NCBI RefSeq assembly: GCF_030382115.1
Contig: NZ_JAUDRJ010000003.1
Coordinates: 1,494,671-1,525,607, forward strand
Reading direction: 5' to 3'
Length of the DNA: 30,937 nt
DNA from: Nostoc sp. GT001
GTDB lineage: Bacteria; Cyanobacteriota; Cyanobacteriia; Cyanobacteriales; Nostocaceae
Below are positions 1 through 8,924 of the stretch, in pieces (position 1 is the first letter of the stretch; each line of letters opens with the position of its first letter). The position numbers and the translations under genes were made by a program. The notes below the pieces were generated by a model. That model did no database searches. It was not told the origin of the DNA and worked only from the letters and a program-made list of their open reading frames with translations.

Positions 1-176
1 TCATCCCAAGAATCGACTGTCCGCAATCGCGCCATCCAACCTGAGGCCTTTTGCCTCTCGGTCAAATTATTCTGAAATGAATCATGACAATCTTTGGCTT
101 GAGATTCATTACAAGTGGCAATACAGGCATGAATCATCCCAGACGGATCGATTTGCTCATTTACCCAAATAGTCAT
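1..176 (-). CDS. small conserved cyanobacterial protein, 3' end cut off by window edge
   Basis: An open frame runs leftward from an ATG at 176 for 58 codons and leaves the window without a stop. It starts MTIWVNEQIDPSG and includes two cysteines in IATCNESQAKDC and the stretch WMARLRTVDSWD. It resembles a family of roughly 65-70 residue hypothetical proteins that I associate with Nostocales genomes, some of which carry an unhelpful glycogen-debranching label. I see no catalytic motif, signal peptide or membrane segment, and no function should be assigned. The gene stands alone, with 145 bases between it and the channel gene upstream. A short palindrome at about 203-218 lies in its 5' region. 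Confidence 0.6.
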   Translation of the reverse strand, partial: MTIWVNEQIDPSGMIHACIATCNESQAKDCHDSFQNNLTERQKASGWMARLRTVDSWD

Positions 177-321
177 GGAATATTTCCTCAATAACTGTAG
201 CGAACAAAGCTGTTCGTTATTTTAGAATACTATTAGAGTCAAAAGTTTTAGAGCAAAATCGGTAACAAATAATGAACTAATCGCAATTACCGATTACTAA
301 TTTACAATTACCAGTTCCGCT

Positions 322-975
322 TCATTTATTCGGCAGATATGATTTATCTCCTCTTTCGTAGCGACGGCGGTAGAGTAATTCTAACTGTCCACCATATTCT
401 TGAATCCAGGCGATCTGCCGCTGGTAGAGTCCTCGGAAGGTATTGGCAAATAATAGTGTAAAGATTGCCACTACCAACCCTGATGCTGTAGATACTAAAG
501 CTTCACTAATTCCAGCTGTCACACCTGTTGTTTTACTACCTCCCACATCTCCGATATTCAGAGAGGCAAAGGAGTTAATTAATCCTAATACAGTTCCTAA
601 AAGTCCTAATAGGGGCGCAAGACCAATAATTGTCTCAAAAATATTTTGGGAGCGCTTGAGTAAGGGGATTTCGGCTTGTGCTTCACTTTCTAATGCCAAA
701 CGAAATTCCTCTGGTGTCGGCTCCTCCAATTCTAAAGCTGCTAAAAAAATTCGAGCCAGGGGTAAATCAGTATTTTTCTGCAATTTATCTAAAGCACCAA
801 CCACATTATCAAGACGATAAAGGTGTAGCACTTCTCGCACCACCTTGTTTTGCCGATTATTTATCTTTACCCAAAAGATGATGCGTTCGATAATTAGCGC
901 TACCCCTAACAAAGAAAATGCCAGCAGAGGCCACATGACCACGCCACCTGCTGTAAACAGATTACTAATGTCCAT
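322..975 (-). CDS. MotA/TolQ/ExbB proton channel family protein
   Basis: The 217-residue product is an inner-membrane ion-channel subunit of the ExbB/TolQ/MotA family, which couples the proton gradient to work on periplasmic or outer-membrane partners. A first membrane segment lies at about residues 12-32 (GGVVMWPLLAFSLLGVALII). The conserved family core, IIGLAPLLGLLGTVLGLI, lies at about 115-132, and a third membrane segment at about 155-180 contains the TAGISEALVSTASGL motif typical of ExbB. Length fits the family. An ExbD/TolR partner usually follows in the same operon, but none is found here: downstream is a spacer and then the small partial gene. It may therefore work with a partner encoded elsewhere. 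Family assignment is firm; the exact system it energises is unknown. Confidence 0.9.
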   Translation of the reverse strand: MDISNLFTAGGVVMWPLLAFSLLGVALIIERIIFWVKINNRQNKVVREVLHLYRLDNVVGALDKLQKNTDLPLARIFLAALELEEPTPEEFRLALESEAQAEIPLLKRSQNIFETIIGLAPLLGLLGTVLGLINSFASLNIGDVGGSKTTGVTAGISEALVSTASGLVVAIFTLLFANTFRGLYQRQIAWIQEYGGQLELLYRRRYERGDKSYLPNK

Positions 976-1050
976 CTATTATTTTTTCACTCTTCAACAA
1001 CGCTAGATTAGCAGATCGTTGAGATGGAGGTGTTTAACGCTGCGTTGTAG

Positions 1051-1935
1051 TTACAGCAGCTTTTGGGCTATTCTCAGTTTGGCCGATCGCGATCGCGGAT
1101 TCTGACTAATTTCCTCTTCTTGGGCAATAATCGGCTTTTTTGTCAATACTTTTAATAAAGGTGAATTTCTTAAACCATGCTTCACCGGACGGTCTTCCAA
1201 ACTGTGGAAACTGATAATTGCAATTCTGCCGCCAGGGACAAGGGCATTTGGGGCTTTATCCAAAAAGGTTTCTAAGGATTTTAACTCATCGTTGACGACA
1301 ATTCGCAGAGCTTGAAAAACACGGGTAGCGGGGTGAATTCTTCCATAACGGTATTTGGGAGGAACAGAAGAAGCGATCGCTTCAGCCAATTCTGTAGTCG
1401 TGTGCAATGGTCGCCGTTCTATAATACGTCTGGCAATGCGCCGCGATAATCTCTCTTCACCGTACTTAAAGAAAATATCTGCTAATTCTGCTTCATCCCA
1501 ATTATTAATTACATCGGCAGCAGTTAGCGATCGCCCCCGATCCATTCGCATATCCAAATTTGCAGCTTGGCGAAAGCTGAAACCCCTTTCTGCTTGATCT
1601 AAATGGTAAGAACTTACCCCCAAATCGGCTAAGATACCATCGAAAGTGTTGGGGGGAAATTCGTAGTCAGCAAAATTGCGATGAATAAATTGTACGCGAT
1701 CGCCAAACTCTGCTAATTCTTTCCTCGCTGCTGCTAAAGCATCCTCATCTTGGTCAATTGCCGTTACCCGCACATCCGCCGCCGCTTCTAAGATTAGGCG
1801 ACTATGACCACCACCGCCTACAGTCGTATCAAGATAATGACCTCCTGGAGATACCGCTAGACCTGCAATCACTTCTTGCGGTAATACTGGTAGATGAGAA
1901 AATATCGGTTCTTCAAGAGCTAGCTGACGATTCAT
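1051..1935 (-). CDS. rsmH: 16S rRNA (cytosine1402-N4)-methyltransferase RsmH
   Basis: RsmH (MraW) methylates N4 of cytosine 1402 in the decoding centre of 16S rRNA, using S-adenosylmethionine. The 294-residue product has the family opening [15 protein letters not shown], the SAM-binding loop [15 protein letters not shown] (about 35-49), the acidic [12 protein letters not shown] strand, [16 protein letters not shown] (about 99-114) and the family block [20 protein letters not shown] (about 199-218). The C-terminal [14 protein letters not shown] is also diagnostic. Length is normal. In many bacteria rsmH heads the division and cell-wall cluster; here it stands apart from such genes, as is usual in cyanobacteria. 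It lies 75 bases downstream of nothing obviously related, so operon membership is not indicated. Confidence 0.97.
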   Translation of the reverse strand: MNRQLALEEPIFSHLPVLPQEVIAGLAVSPGGHYLDTTVGGGGHSRLILEAAADVRVTAIDQDEDALAAARKELAEFGDRVQFIHRNFADYEFPPNTFDGILADLGVSSYHLDQAERGFSFRQAANLDMRMDRGRSLTAADVINNWDEAELADIFFKYGEERLSRRIARRIIERRPLHTTTELAEAIASSVPPKYRYGRIHPATRVFQALRIVVNDELKSLETFLDKAPNALVPGGRIAIISFHSLEDRPVKHGLRNSPLLKVLTKKPIIAQEEEISQNPRSRSAKLRIAQKLL

Positions 1936-2105
1936 GAGACTTAGGGCAAAAAACCACAGATGAACTTTAATTATGTATTCTTTTGTTTGTGTCTTTGTGG
2001 TTCCTAGCTAAAAAATAGTTTTAAACCACTAAGATACAAAAGAAAATATCATCAGATCAACACTCAGCGTCAGCTTTAATTGTTGAGCTTTAAGCATCTG
2101 TAGTG

Positions 2106-4016
2106 CTATTTTTTACCTTTTTTTTGGTAAATCATGGAATTTGGTATCCGTTTTAGTTTTTTCTCCATATTTAAATAGTCATTTAAAATAAAAATGAATA
2201 CATTACCGAGAAATTCGTTTTCCTGTAACAAGCTGTTCACAAGTTTAGAGTGATCTGTTTCATGAATACCTTCTAAAAAGCTCACTTCTCGCTTCAAAGC
2301 TAGAACGTAAAATGGTTTTTCAGGAAAAAATTGCATATTTTTTTGCACCAAGTAAGCAGTTTTTATATCAGGATGATGAGAAAACTGCTGACGAAGCTTA
2401 TTTACCTCTATATCTGAAACAGTATGAGATTCAAGTTTATCCTTTTCTCTGACACTGGAACGTTCTTCCTGTGCTTTTAAAATTAATTCATGATAATTTA
2501 CGGCACGTTCTTGATAAGATTTTGCTTCCTTAATTTTTCCTTGTTGTTGAAGAAAATAGCAAATTGTCTGACAACCTTCTATAACTATACTTGAGTCTTG
2601 TTCTATTGCTCTCTCAATGTATTCTATTCCGGTTTTATCCTGTTTATTTAGTAATATTTGACCTAGTAAATAATTAGCTGAGGCGTGGTGAGCATCACGA
2701 TGAATAATTTCTTGTAATAGTGGTATAACCGCTTCTTCACCCTCAAACTCAAATGTCAAAAATGCCCGTTGAGTAGCTTCATCTAAAGTTAGCTGTTGTG
2801 TTTTTGCTTTTTGATTTAAATCTTTTAAAGTAGCTATTGATTGTTGAAGATCAGCATATTTTTGTCGCCAAGGTGTTGCTATTTCTTCTCGCCAAGTTTG
2901 ACTAAAATGTGCGATAAATTTTTCTAACCTATTTCCCAATAGTTTCTGAGCAGCACTGATTTCAATTGGTGCAAATATAGCTAATTCCTGCTGAGGATTG
3001 AAGATGTATCCCAAGGCTTTTAGTCTATCTGTTAGGCAAGGATGAGTATCAGCATTATTAGTTTCTTTTGTTAAAGCTTCCATTAAATAACTACTTGTTA
3101 TTTCCTGATGAAGTCTCTGACTTAAAGCCTGTTGCATAGCCATATAAGTCATTTTTGGTGGTTCGATTTCTGTTTCAACTTGTTTATAGATGCTAGACCA
3201 AAAATATCTTTCTAGAAATCTAGCTTTGACCTCCACATTTATCAAAGCTTCAGCAGCATTTTGTTCTCCCGTTAGCTCAAGGGCACATCTATCTGCTTCA
3301 TATTCATCCATCCGTGCCAACACAAAAGAATAGGCATTAAAAAAGGGGCTGTACCATGTCAAAAATCGTTCAAAGATTAACGACGATACTTCATTTCCAC
3401 CTTGTCCTAGCCCTTTAATAATGCGATACCATGTTTCGCGTTGGCGATAAATCCAACCACTAAAACGGCTGTGATTTCCTGATAAATGTCCTAGTTCATG
3501 AGCTAATACGGCACGAAATTGTTCGGGTGGTAGTGCTAGCATGAGCGGTAGACCCACAATTAAGTAATTTTGCTGCCATCCCAGCAAACCTAAGCGTGGT
3601 CTTTGGACAACTGCTGCATTAAAATCGTTGGTCAGCAGAATGTGATGAAACCGTGGAGCTTTCAGTTTTGATGAGATTTCGTTGGTTAAAGAATAGAGAT
3701 TGGGTACATCTTTGGGTTGCAGTGGTAAACCTGTAGGCGGGGGAAAAGAAACCCAAAGCGATCGCACTAACACTAATGCAAACACCAGCAAAAATATAAC
3801 ACCTTTCAAAGATGACGCATTAACTGACTGAGCGTTCAGCATCAAAAAGATAATACTTACCAGCAGAGTCAAGGTTACAGCTAGAACCAAAAATATATAT
3901 GCGTAGCCCAAGGTAGCCAAAAAAGCAACGTGCAATTTATAAAGATGCGGTTGTTTGTTAGCAAAAACTTCTAACTTCTGAATTAGCCGATCAAAACGCT
4001 CTTGATTGAAAGCCAT
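2106..4016 (-). CDS. membrane-anchored M48 family zinc metallopeptidase with C-terminal TPR-like region
   Basis: The 636-residue product is a membrane-bound zinc protease of the M48 (HtpX/Ste24-like) type. Two hydrophobic segments at about residues 31-61 and 72-90 place it in a membrane. The zinc site is HELGH at 173-177, and the third ligand is in DEYEADRCA (Glu238, with Asp242 in the ExxxD pattern). A region at about 410-500 (the LLQEIIHRDAHHASANYLLGQ area) looks like TPR helices, which could recruit substrates. The last 100 residues are not recognised. It is longer than HtpX (about 290 residues), so it is a peptidase with extra C-terminal domains, probably for membrane protein quality control, which is inference. 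A 9-bp inverted repeat sits 6-42 bases before the ATG. Confidence 0.88.
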   Translation of the reverse strand: MAFNQERFDRLIQKLEVFANKQPHLYKLHVAFLATLGYAYIFLVLAVTLTLLVSIIFLMLNAQSVNASSLKGVIFLLVFALVLVRSLWVSFPPPTGLPLQPKDVPNLYSLTNEISSKLKAPRFHHILLTNDFNAAVVQRPRLGLLGWQQNYLIVGLPLMLALPPEQFRAVLAHELGHLSGNHSRFSGWIYRQRETWYRIIKGLGQGGNEVSSLIFERFLTWYSPFFNAYSFVLARMDEYEADRCALELTGEQNAAEALINVEVKARFLERYFWSSIYKQVETEIEPPKMTYMAMQQALSQRLHQEITSSYLMEALTKETNNADTHPCLTDRLKALGYIFNPQQELAIFAPIEISAAQKLLGNRLEKFIAHFSQTWREEIATPWRQKYADLQQSIATLKDLNQKAKTQQLTLDEATQRAFLTFEFEGEEAVIPLLQEIIHRDAHHASANYLLGQILLNKQDKTGIEYIERAIEQDSSIVIEGCQTICYFLQQQGKIKEAKSYQERAVNYHELILKAQEERSSVREKDKLESHTVSDIEVNKLRQQFSHHPDIKTAYLVQKNMQFFPEKPFYVLALKREVSFLEGIHETDHSKLVNSLLQENEFLGNVFIFILNDYLNMEKKLKRIPNSMIYQKKGKK

Positions 4017-4346
4017 AAATATGTGTCAGCCTTATAAAACTGTAATATAGCTGACACAATATCTCTATAGCTTACGTAGAAACTCAGAAGTCAATAGTTA
4101 TCATTGAGAAAACGCATCTTCTTTTACCCCGTTCTCCCAGCACCATGAGATAAAAAAATTCGATGCCTTAATTAAGTGGATATCGAGCTTCCATATAATA
4201 GTTGAAGAAGTGCAACAAAATTAAACATCAAATCAAATCTCTCTTCCCACAACCCTTACTTTGGCTTGACAAACAAGATAAATTGGGTCTAGTTGGCATC
4301 TGCGCGGTTGAATTCAATATTTTCACGAACGGAGAACACGAAATCT
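4017..4346. other. divergent intergenic region, M48 peptidase gene / ndhH
   Basis: This 330-base spacer must carry the promoters of both divergent genes. It holds the inverted repeat at 4022-4058 on the peptidase side. On the ndhH side there is a TTGACA hexamer at about 4266-4271 without a convincing -10 box at normal spacing. GGAGA about 12 bases before the ndhH ATG is the likely ribosome binding site. Nothing else could be recognised. Confidence 0.5.
4022..4058. promoter_or_regulatory. 9-bp perfect inverted repeat upstream of the M48 peptidase gene
   Basis: TGTGTCAGC at 4022-4030 is repeated in inverse as GCTGACACA at 4050-4058, separated by 19 AT-rich bases containing TATAAAAC and TAATATAG. 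It ends 6 bases before the peptidase start codon. It could be an operator for a dimeric regulator overlapping the promoter, or a 5'-UTR hairpin. The regulator is unknown. Confidence 0.45.
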
Positions 4347-5531
4347 ATGACCAGACTAGAAACCCGCACTGAACCAATGGTGCTAAACATGGGGCCACAC
4401 CACCCCTCGATGCACGGGGTTCTGCGGCTAATCATGACTCTGGATGGCGAGGATGTTGTTGACTGTGAACCGGTCATCGGCTATTTGCACCGAGGAATGG
4501 AAAAAATTGCTGAGAACCGCACTAATGTAATGTACGTCCCTTACGTTAGTCGCTGGGACTACGCGGCGGGAATGTTCAACGAAGCTGTCACTGTTAACGC
4601 CCCAGAAAAGCTTGCAGGTATCGCTGTCCCCAAACGCGCTAGCTACATCCGCGTCATCATGCTGGAGTTGAACCGCATTGCTAACCACTTGCTATGGTTT
4701 GGCCCCTTCCTCGCTGACGTAGGCGCACAAACTCCCTTCTTCTACCAGTTCCGGGAACGGGAGATGATTTATGATTTGTGGGAAGCTGCCACAGGTTATC
4801 GGATGGTGAATAATAACTACTTCCGTGTTGGTGGAGTAGCAGCCGATTTACCTTACGGTTGGGTAGATAAGTGTCTGGAATTCTGCGACTATTTATTGCC
4901 AAAAGTTGATGAGTACGAACGCTTGGTAACAGATAACCCCATCTTCCGGCGGCGTGTTGAGGGTATTGGTACTATCACGCGAGAAGAAGCAATTAACTGG
5001 GGACTTTCTGGCCCAATGTTACGCGCATCTGGCGTGCAATGGGATTTGCGGAAAGTTGACCATTACGAATGTTACGACGATTTCGACTGGGATGTGCAGT
5101 GGGAAACTGCTGGTGATTGCTTTGCCCGTTACGTAGTGCGGATGCGGGAAATGCGCGAATCTGTGAAGATTATTCGCCAAGCAATTAAAGGACTTCCTGG
5201 CGGCCCTTACGAAAATCTGGAAGCGAAGCGTTTAGCCGCAGGTAAAAAATCTGAGTGGGACGCATTTGATTACCAATTCATCGGTAAAAAAGTTTCCCCC
5301 ACTTTTAAGATTCCCAAGGGTGAAATCTACGCCCGTGTAGAAAGTGGCAAAGGTGAATTGGGAATTTATTTGGTTGGCGATGATAACGTCTTCCCTGCAC
5401 GTTGGAAGATTCGCGCCGCAGATTTCAACAATCTCCAAATTGTTCCACATTTACTGCGCGGGATGAAGGTTGCAGATATTGTGGTGATTCTCGGCAGTGT
5501 TGACGTAATTATGGGGTCTGTGGATAGGTAG
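4347..5531 (+). CDS. ndhH: NAD(P)H-quinone oxidoreductase subunit H
   Basis: NdhH is the 49-kDa-type hydrophilic subunit of the thylakoid NDH-1 complex, which passes electrons from ferredoxin to plastoquinone in cyclic electron flow and respiration. With NdhK it forms the quinone pocket. The start at 4347 gives [20 protein letters not shown], the canonical cyanobacterial N terminus, and 394 residues, the usual length. An earlier in-frame ATG at 4293 would add 18 residues that do not belong to the family, and it lacks the ribosome binding site seen before 4347. [26 protein letters not shown] and the C-terminal DVIMGSVDR are all intact. It is monocistronic and followed by a strong terminator, typical of cyanobacterial ndhH. 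Confidence 0.98.
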   Translation: MTRLETRTEPMVLNMGPHHPSMHGVLRLIMTLDGEDVVDCEPVIGYLHRGMEKIAENRTNVMYVPYVSRWDYAAGMFNEAVTVNAPEKLAGIAVPKRASYIRVIMLELNRIANHLLWFGPFLADVGAQTPFFYQFREREMIYDLWEAATGYRMVNNNYFRVGGVAADLPYGWVDKCLEFCDYLLPKVDEYERLVTDNPIFRRRVEGIGTITREEAINWGLSGPMLRASGVQWDLRKVDHYECYDDFDWDVQWETAGDCFARYVVRMREMRESVKIIRQAIKGLPGGPYENLEAKRLAAGKKSEWDAFDYQFIGKKVSPTFKIPKGEIYARVESGKGELGIYLVGDDNVFPARWKIRAADFNNLQIVPHLLRGMKVADIVVILGSVDVIMGSVDR

Positions 5532-5557
5532 AGTAAATATCTATCTCAGTAATTTTT

Positions 5558-5596
5558 AGAGCAGTTGTATTACAATGCAACTGCTCTATTTTTTTT
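5558..5596 (+). terminator. Rho-independent terminator of ndhH
   Basis: AGAGCAGTTG (5558-5567) pairs perfectly with CAACTGCTCT (5578-5587) around a 10-base loop, followed by a run of eight T. It begins 26 bases after the ndhH stop. The catalase-related gene converges on it from the right. Confidence 0.88.
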
Positions 5597-5821
5597 GATT
5601 TTTTAGTAGTTATACCAATTTGAAAAATGATTGCGACAGATGGAAAACTGAAACACTTATCCAATGGATGTTTCAAAATCTAAAATCTAATACCAATTCA
5701 ATTAATGATTGCAACACATCCTTGGGTGAAGACGCGATGAATCGCGTCTCTACAAATGGTCTATTTGTCGCATTCTTTTTTTAAACTGGTATAAAATCTA
5801 AAATCCAAAATGGTATTAACT
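5597..5821. repeat. intergenic repeat patch between ndhH and the oxylipin cassette
   Basis: This stretch consists of dispersed-repeat material typical of Nostoc spacers. AAAATCTAAAATCTAATACC-like strings occur around 5678-5697 and again around 5793-5810. A palindrome of the form GACGCGAT-GAATCGCGTC lies near 5730-5748, followed by TCTACAAATGG. No open frame is convincing. It abuts the mtnA scrap at 5822. Confidence 0.5.
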
Positions 5822-5887
5822 GTGTCACTAATCGATCAAACGCGCTTAACAAACGAATATACATTGCTGAAGATTTGCAAACCTGTC
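5822..5887 (+). pseudogene. internally deleted 5' fragment of mtnA
   Basis: Bases 5822-5865 match 10348-10391 of the intact mtnA in this window at 41 of 44 positions (by eye). They encode [14 protein letters not shown], where intact mtnA has [14 protein letters not shown]. The next segment, 5868-5887, matches mtnA 10698-10717 at 20 of 20. The two are colinear and in the same orientation, with about 306 bases of mtnA missing between them. So this is a decayed duplicate of the mtnA 5' half, on the far side of the catalase/dioxygenase/DUF2235 cassette from the working gene. No start codon remains and it cannot make an enzyme. Confidence 0.85.
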
Positions 5888-5905
5888 GTTTTAGTCTATT
5901 GAAAG

Positions 5906-7102
5906 TCAGACAGTTGGTTCCTGGTATTTGACTCCTCGTTTTTGATGACGGTCATTAGCAACGATAGGATAAACAATGCTGCGTAACCGATTGATTGCAC
6001 CGACTGGACGATGCACTGCTAGACCATTTCCAGGCGAAAAACTGAGATTTTCTCCAAAGTCATTATCTTTAGCAGAATTAACTTTCTGATGCTTAACTGT
6101 TAGGCGACCAACTGTAATGAAGGGTGATTCCTTTTCACTCCAAACAATGGTGGTATCATCAATAGACATTTCTGGGCTAGTTTGAAATTGAATTTGAAAG
6201 TCCCAACAATATTCAGCATCAGGCTTTGCTAAAGCTTGAATGATATCATCTCGGTAATAGTTGTCCTCTGAATCTGAAGCTTTGGCACGCTGAAGCTCAC
6301 TTTCTGGTCTAGATTCGAGAGGAAGTTGTTGATGAGGTAGTTGACTGGAAACTGGAGTAAATGCATATTTAATCACAACCGGATATTCTACAGGAACTCG
6401 ACCTGGTTGGGATGGAGCAAAATCAGATTTGAGTCCTAAAGAATACGCTGAAGCACTCCAATAGCGTTCTGTGAGCAAACTCTTGGGAAAACGTTTGAAA
6501 CTAGTTTGCAAAAGAGTGGATTCGTAGGGATGCAACTTTAGCCAAAAAAGCACCAACAGCTTAAAAAGCGGAAACAGCCCTGCTCGATAAACCGCCATAA
6601 AAAAGCTGTGGAAGTCTTTAATGGTTCTAACAAAAAAGAATTCAGTATTGTGGACAATAATATCTTGGGTTTTTAACTCGTGACTTTGCGGTAGTCTTTC
6701 TCCTTCTACCCCTATCACTTTTACGGACATGGAGCGCGTATCCCCTTCATAATCATTCTTGACTGAAAACGCACCATTTGCAAATCGTAGCCAAACCGGA
6801 TATTGCTTGGGTTGGGCAAATAAACCTTGTTTTAGAGAAATGGCTTGAAGTTGAGCTTCAGTTAATGAGGTGCGTTTGCTTAATTCCTGCTTAATTGTGG
6901 CTTCATCAAAGTCAAAGATTTCTAGAGTTCCTTGTACAGCAGCGTTAGTTTTAGAGTGGGTATCTCTCTTTGCAGTTTTTTTCTTCTCACCTCCGTAAAG
7001 ATTTTCCATGTTCTTTTTGACTAGCTCACTCATGAGAGCACAATATTTGGCTTCGTCTTTTTCTGGGTATTCGGTAAATAGTTTCATTTCTTTTGAAAGC
7101 AA
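5906..7102 (-). CDS. catalase-related hemoprotein, probable fatty-acid hydroperoxide lyase
   Basis: The 398-residue protein belongs to the catalase-related heme family that acts on fatty-acid hydroperoxides rather than H2O2. The distal side shows RDTHSKTNAAVQG with His49, and DIIVHNTEFFF with Asn152, matching the catalase His/Asn pair. The proximal ligand is Tyr378 in RLRSIVYP, preceded by Arg374 (RxxxY). A hydrophobic stretch at about 167-190 may touch membranes. In Nostoc punctiforme a neighbouring catalase-related protein and heme dioxygenase were shown (Brash group) to act in tandem, the former as a lyase specific for linoleate 10S-hydroperoxide. The same gene order here supports that role by inference. 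It is the last gene of the cassette, 110 bases after the dioxygenase gene. Allene oxide synthase activity is the main alternative. Confidence 0.85.
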   Translation of the reverse strand: MLSKEMKLFTEYPEKDEAKYCALMSELVKKNMENLYGGEKKKTAKRDTHSKTNAAVQGTLEIFDFDEATIKQELSKRTSLTEAQLQAISLKQGLFAQPKQYPVWLRFANGAFSVKNDYEGDTRSMSVKVIGVEGERLPQSHELKTQDIIVHNTEFFFVRTIKDFHSFFMAVYRAGLFPLFKLLVLFWLKLHPYESTLLQTSFKRFPKSLLTERYWSASAYSLGLKSDFAPSQPGRVPVEYPVVIKYAFTPVSSQLPHQQLPLESRPESELQRAKASDSEDNYYRDDIIQALAKPDAEYCWDFQIQFQTSPEMSIDDTTIVWSEKESPFITVGRLTVKHQKVNSAKDNDFGENLSFSPGNGLAVHRPVGAINRLRSIVYPIVANDRHQKRGVKYQEPTV

Positions 7103-7212
7103 GATTAATTAATAAATTGAGTTTGTTCCAAGCTGCGATCGCTAGCTTGTTTGCAGTATTGTCCAGTCAGCTTCGAGTGACACCAATGAGCGATCGCACT
7201 AAAAACCAATGT

Positions 7213-8844
7213 TTATTGAAGGTCAAAAGTAACTTTGTACTTTTTACCTGATGGCGGAACGTTGCGATTAACTAAATCTGAGACTGTGTTGGTATTTTGA
7301 ATTATTTTCCAACCCACAGGAGAAAAAGTCTTTTCATTGAAGATATTGGGTGATAGTAAAGGATTAGTTAGCGCTTGAGAAAAGGCATCAATCCCTATTA
7401 AGCGTGCTACTAGGGAAGGAATAGTTGAATTTTTCCGCCCATCCTCGGCGTAAAGTCCCACAAAGAACTCAATATTATCAACATGACCATATAATTCTTT
7501 GAGTTTCTCTTGAACAAATTTATCGCCGCTAATTTGCTCAAATCTCGTCACTCTGGGGAAACCACACAATTGGCGATAATCGTTGTAGCTTGCTAATTGC
7601 AGTTGCCGTCCTAATTTAATCGCGGGTAACTCGGTTAATTCAACCAATATATCAGGCGTGTTGAATAAACCAATTTTTGTACCTGCTTGGGAACAAGTTT
7701 CCTCCATTAATGCTCCCAAACCTTGATCGATGAACATCTTGTTGTTCCACAGAGATGCAGCAATATGGGTTGGTTTCCCGTTATATTTAAAAGTTTCTGG
7801 AATCGCACTATGCCAGCGATAAACAAAGTCAAACTCAATTGCCATGTAATTAGGACGATGCCAACTTTCCTTAGTGAAAGCTTCAGGATCGGCAAACAAC
7901 TTAAAGTGATAAGGAGTTATGTGGTTAATGTACTCCTCCATAATGATTTTGAGAATAATCGCCATGAGAATATTTCTCGCGGTTTGAAAGAGGCGTTCAT
8001 CATCCCAATCTGGATAATTGTTTGCTAATTCATCGCAAAGACGATTATGCTCCCGAAAACATAGAGTATTGAGCATGACATAGCCGATTTGCACATTTGC
8101 TCGTTCTACTCCCATCGCAAACAGATATTGTTTTTTTTCTACGGGCTGTCTTTTTTCATCATTGACAGGTTCATAAAGACCCTCAAATTGAGCGTCAACT
8201 TTACCCTGCGCTGGATCGGCATAATAAAATAAGGGATATTCTTCTTCTACACCATCTTGGCGCTGAAGCTTTTGAGATTTGAGTTTACCTCCTTTAAAGC
8301 TTCTTAAAAGGTGTGTTTGTTTTCTGGTTAAACCATAAACATTACACAAATCAATTTCATGGTTGGAAGTATTTTTGAATTTATTGTAGTGATCGAGGCG
8401 GAGAAAACTATCAGTAAACCACTGCACCCAATAGGGAAACAGCATAGTTGATTTGGTAGAATAAATGGTTTTACCATCTCTTTTACGGAATAAGATAGCT
8501 AAGTCTTCAACTTTGGGTAAGTTGCCCTCAGCGTTTAACTTGGGATCGGGTGGTAGATGTCGTCCGGTATAAGTGCGATCGTTGAGTGATTCCCAGGAAG
8601 TATAAGCATCAGTTTTCTTAGGAATTTTAGTATCAGGAATATACTCATCTAGAGTCATCATACTGTAGGCATTAGGACGAGTCGGAATTTTGTAGATGAG
8701 ACTATTGAGTAGAGTTTTGTTAACTTTACGCTTTATAGATTCGTTACTTTGTAGAAGTTTCCAAATCGGTTTAAAGTTTGTTAAAACTAATGTTTGAATT
8801 TTGTTACCTAAGCCATCTTTAGATGTATCTCTTTTTCCACTCAT
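7213..8844 (-). CDS. cyclooxygenase-like heme dioxygenase, probable linoleate 10S-dioxygenase
   Basis: The 543-residue protein belongs to the animal-type heme peroxidase/cyclooxygenase superfamily, but lacks the EGF and membrane-binding modules of true COX. The proximal region reads FVYRWHSAIPETF. His345 is the heme ligand, and Tyr342 sits where COX has its radical-forming Tyr385 (YxWH). FREHNRLC at 263-270 is the superfamily helix. On the distal side LFPYWVQWFTDSFLR keeps Gln141, but has Asp145 where COX and myeloperoxidase have the distal His. A Nostoc punctiforme relative next to a catalase-related gene is a linoleate/oleate 10S-dioxygenase, and the same reaction is inferred here. Automated labels such as cyclooxygenase-2 or peroxidase would mislead. 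It lies 80 bases after the DUF2235 gene and 110 before the lyase gene, so co-transcription is likely. Confidence 0.87.
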   Translation of the reverse strand: MSGKRDTSKDGLGNKIQTLVLTNFKPIWKLLQSNESIKRKVNKTLLNSLIYKIPTRPNAYSMMTLDEYIPDTKIPKKTDAYTSWESLNDRTYTGRHLPPDPKLNAEGNLPKVEDLAILFRKRDGKTIYSTKSTMLFPYWVQWFTDSFLRLDHYNKFKNTSNHEIDLCNVYGLTRKQTHLLRSFKGGKLKSQKLQRQDGVEEEYPLFYYADPAQGKVDAQFEGLYEPVNDEKRQPVEKKQYLFAMGVERANVQIGYVMLNTLCFREHNRLCDELANNYPDWDDERLFQTARNILMAIILKIIMEEYINHITPYHFKLFADPEAFTKESWHRPNYMAIEFDFVYRWHSAIPETFKYNGKPTHIAASLWNNKMFIDQGLGALMEETCSQAGTKIGLFNTPDILVELTELPAIKLGRQLQLASYNDYRQLCGFPRVTRFEQISGDKFVQEKLKELYGHVDNIEFFVGLYAEDGRKNSTIPSLVARLIGIDAFSQALTNPLLSPNIFNEKTFSPVGWKIIQNTNTVSDLVNRNVPPSGKKYKVTFDLQ

Positions 8845-8924
8845 AATTTTTTACCTTATTTTTTGCAATTATGTATTCAACGCATCCTAAATTTATCTGC
8901 TGCAATTACCCAAATTAATTCAAG

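Noticed and set aside
4293..4346. N-terminal extension of NdhH by 18 residues
   Set aside because: The canonical N terminus begins at 4347 and has a GGAGA ribosome binding site; the extension is not part of the family.
7213..8844. Prostaglandin synthase (cyclooxygenase-2)
   Set aside because: The EGF and membrane-binding domains and the distal His are absent, and the neighbouring catalase-related gene fits the 10S-dioxygenase pair.
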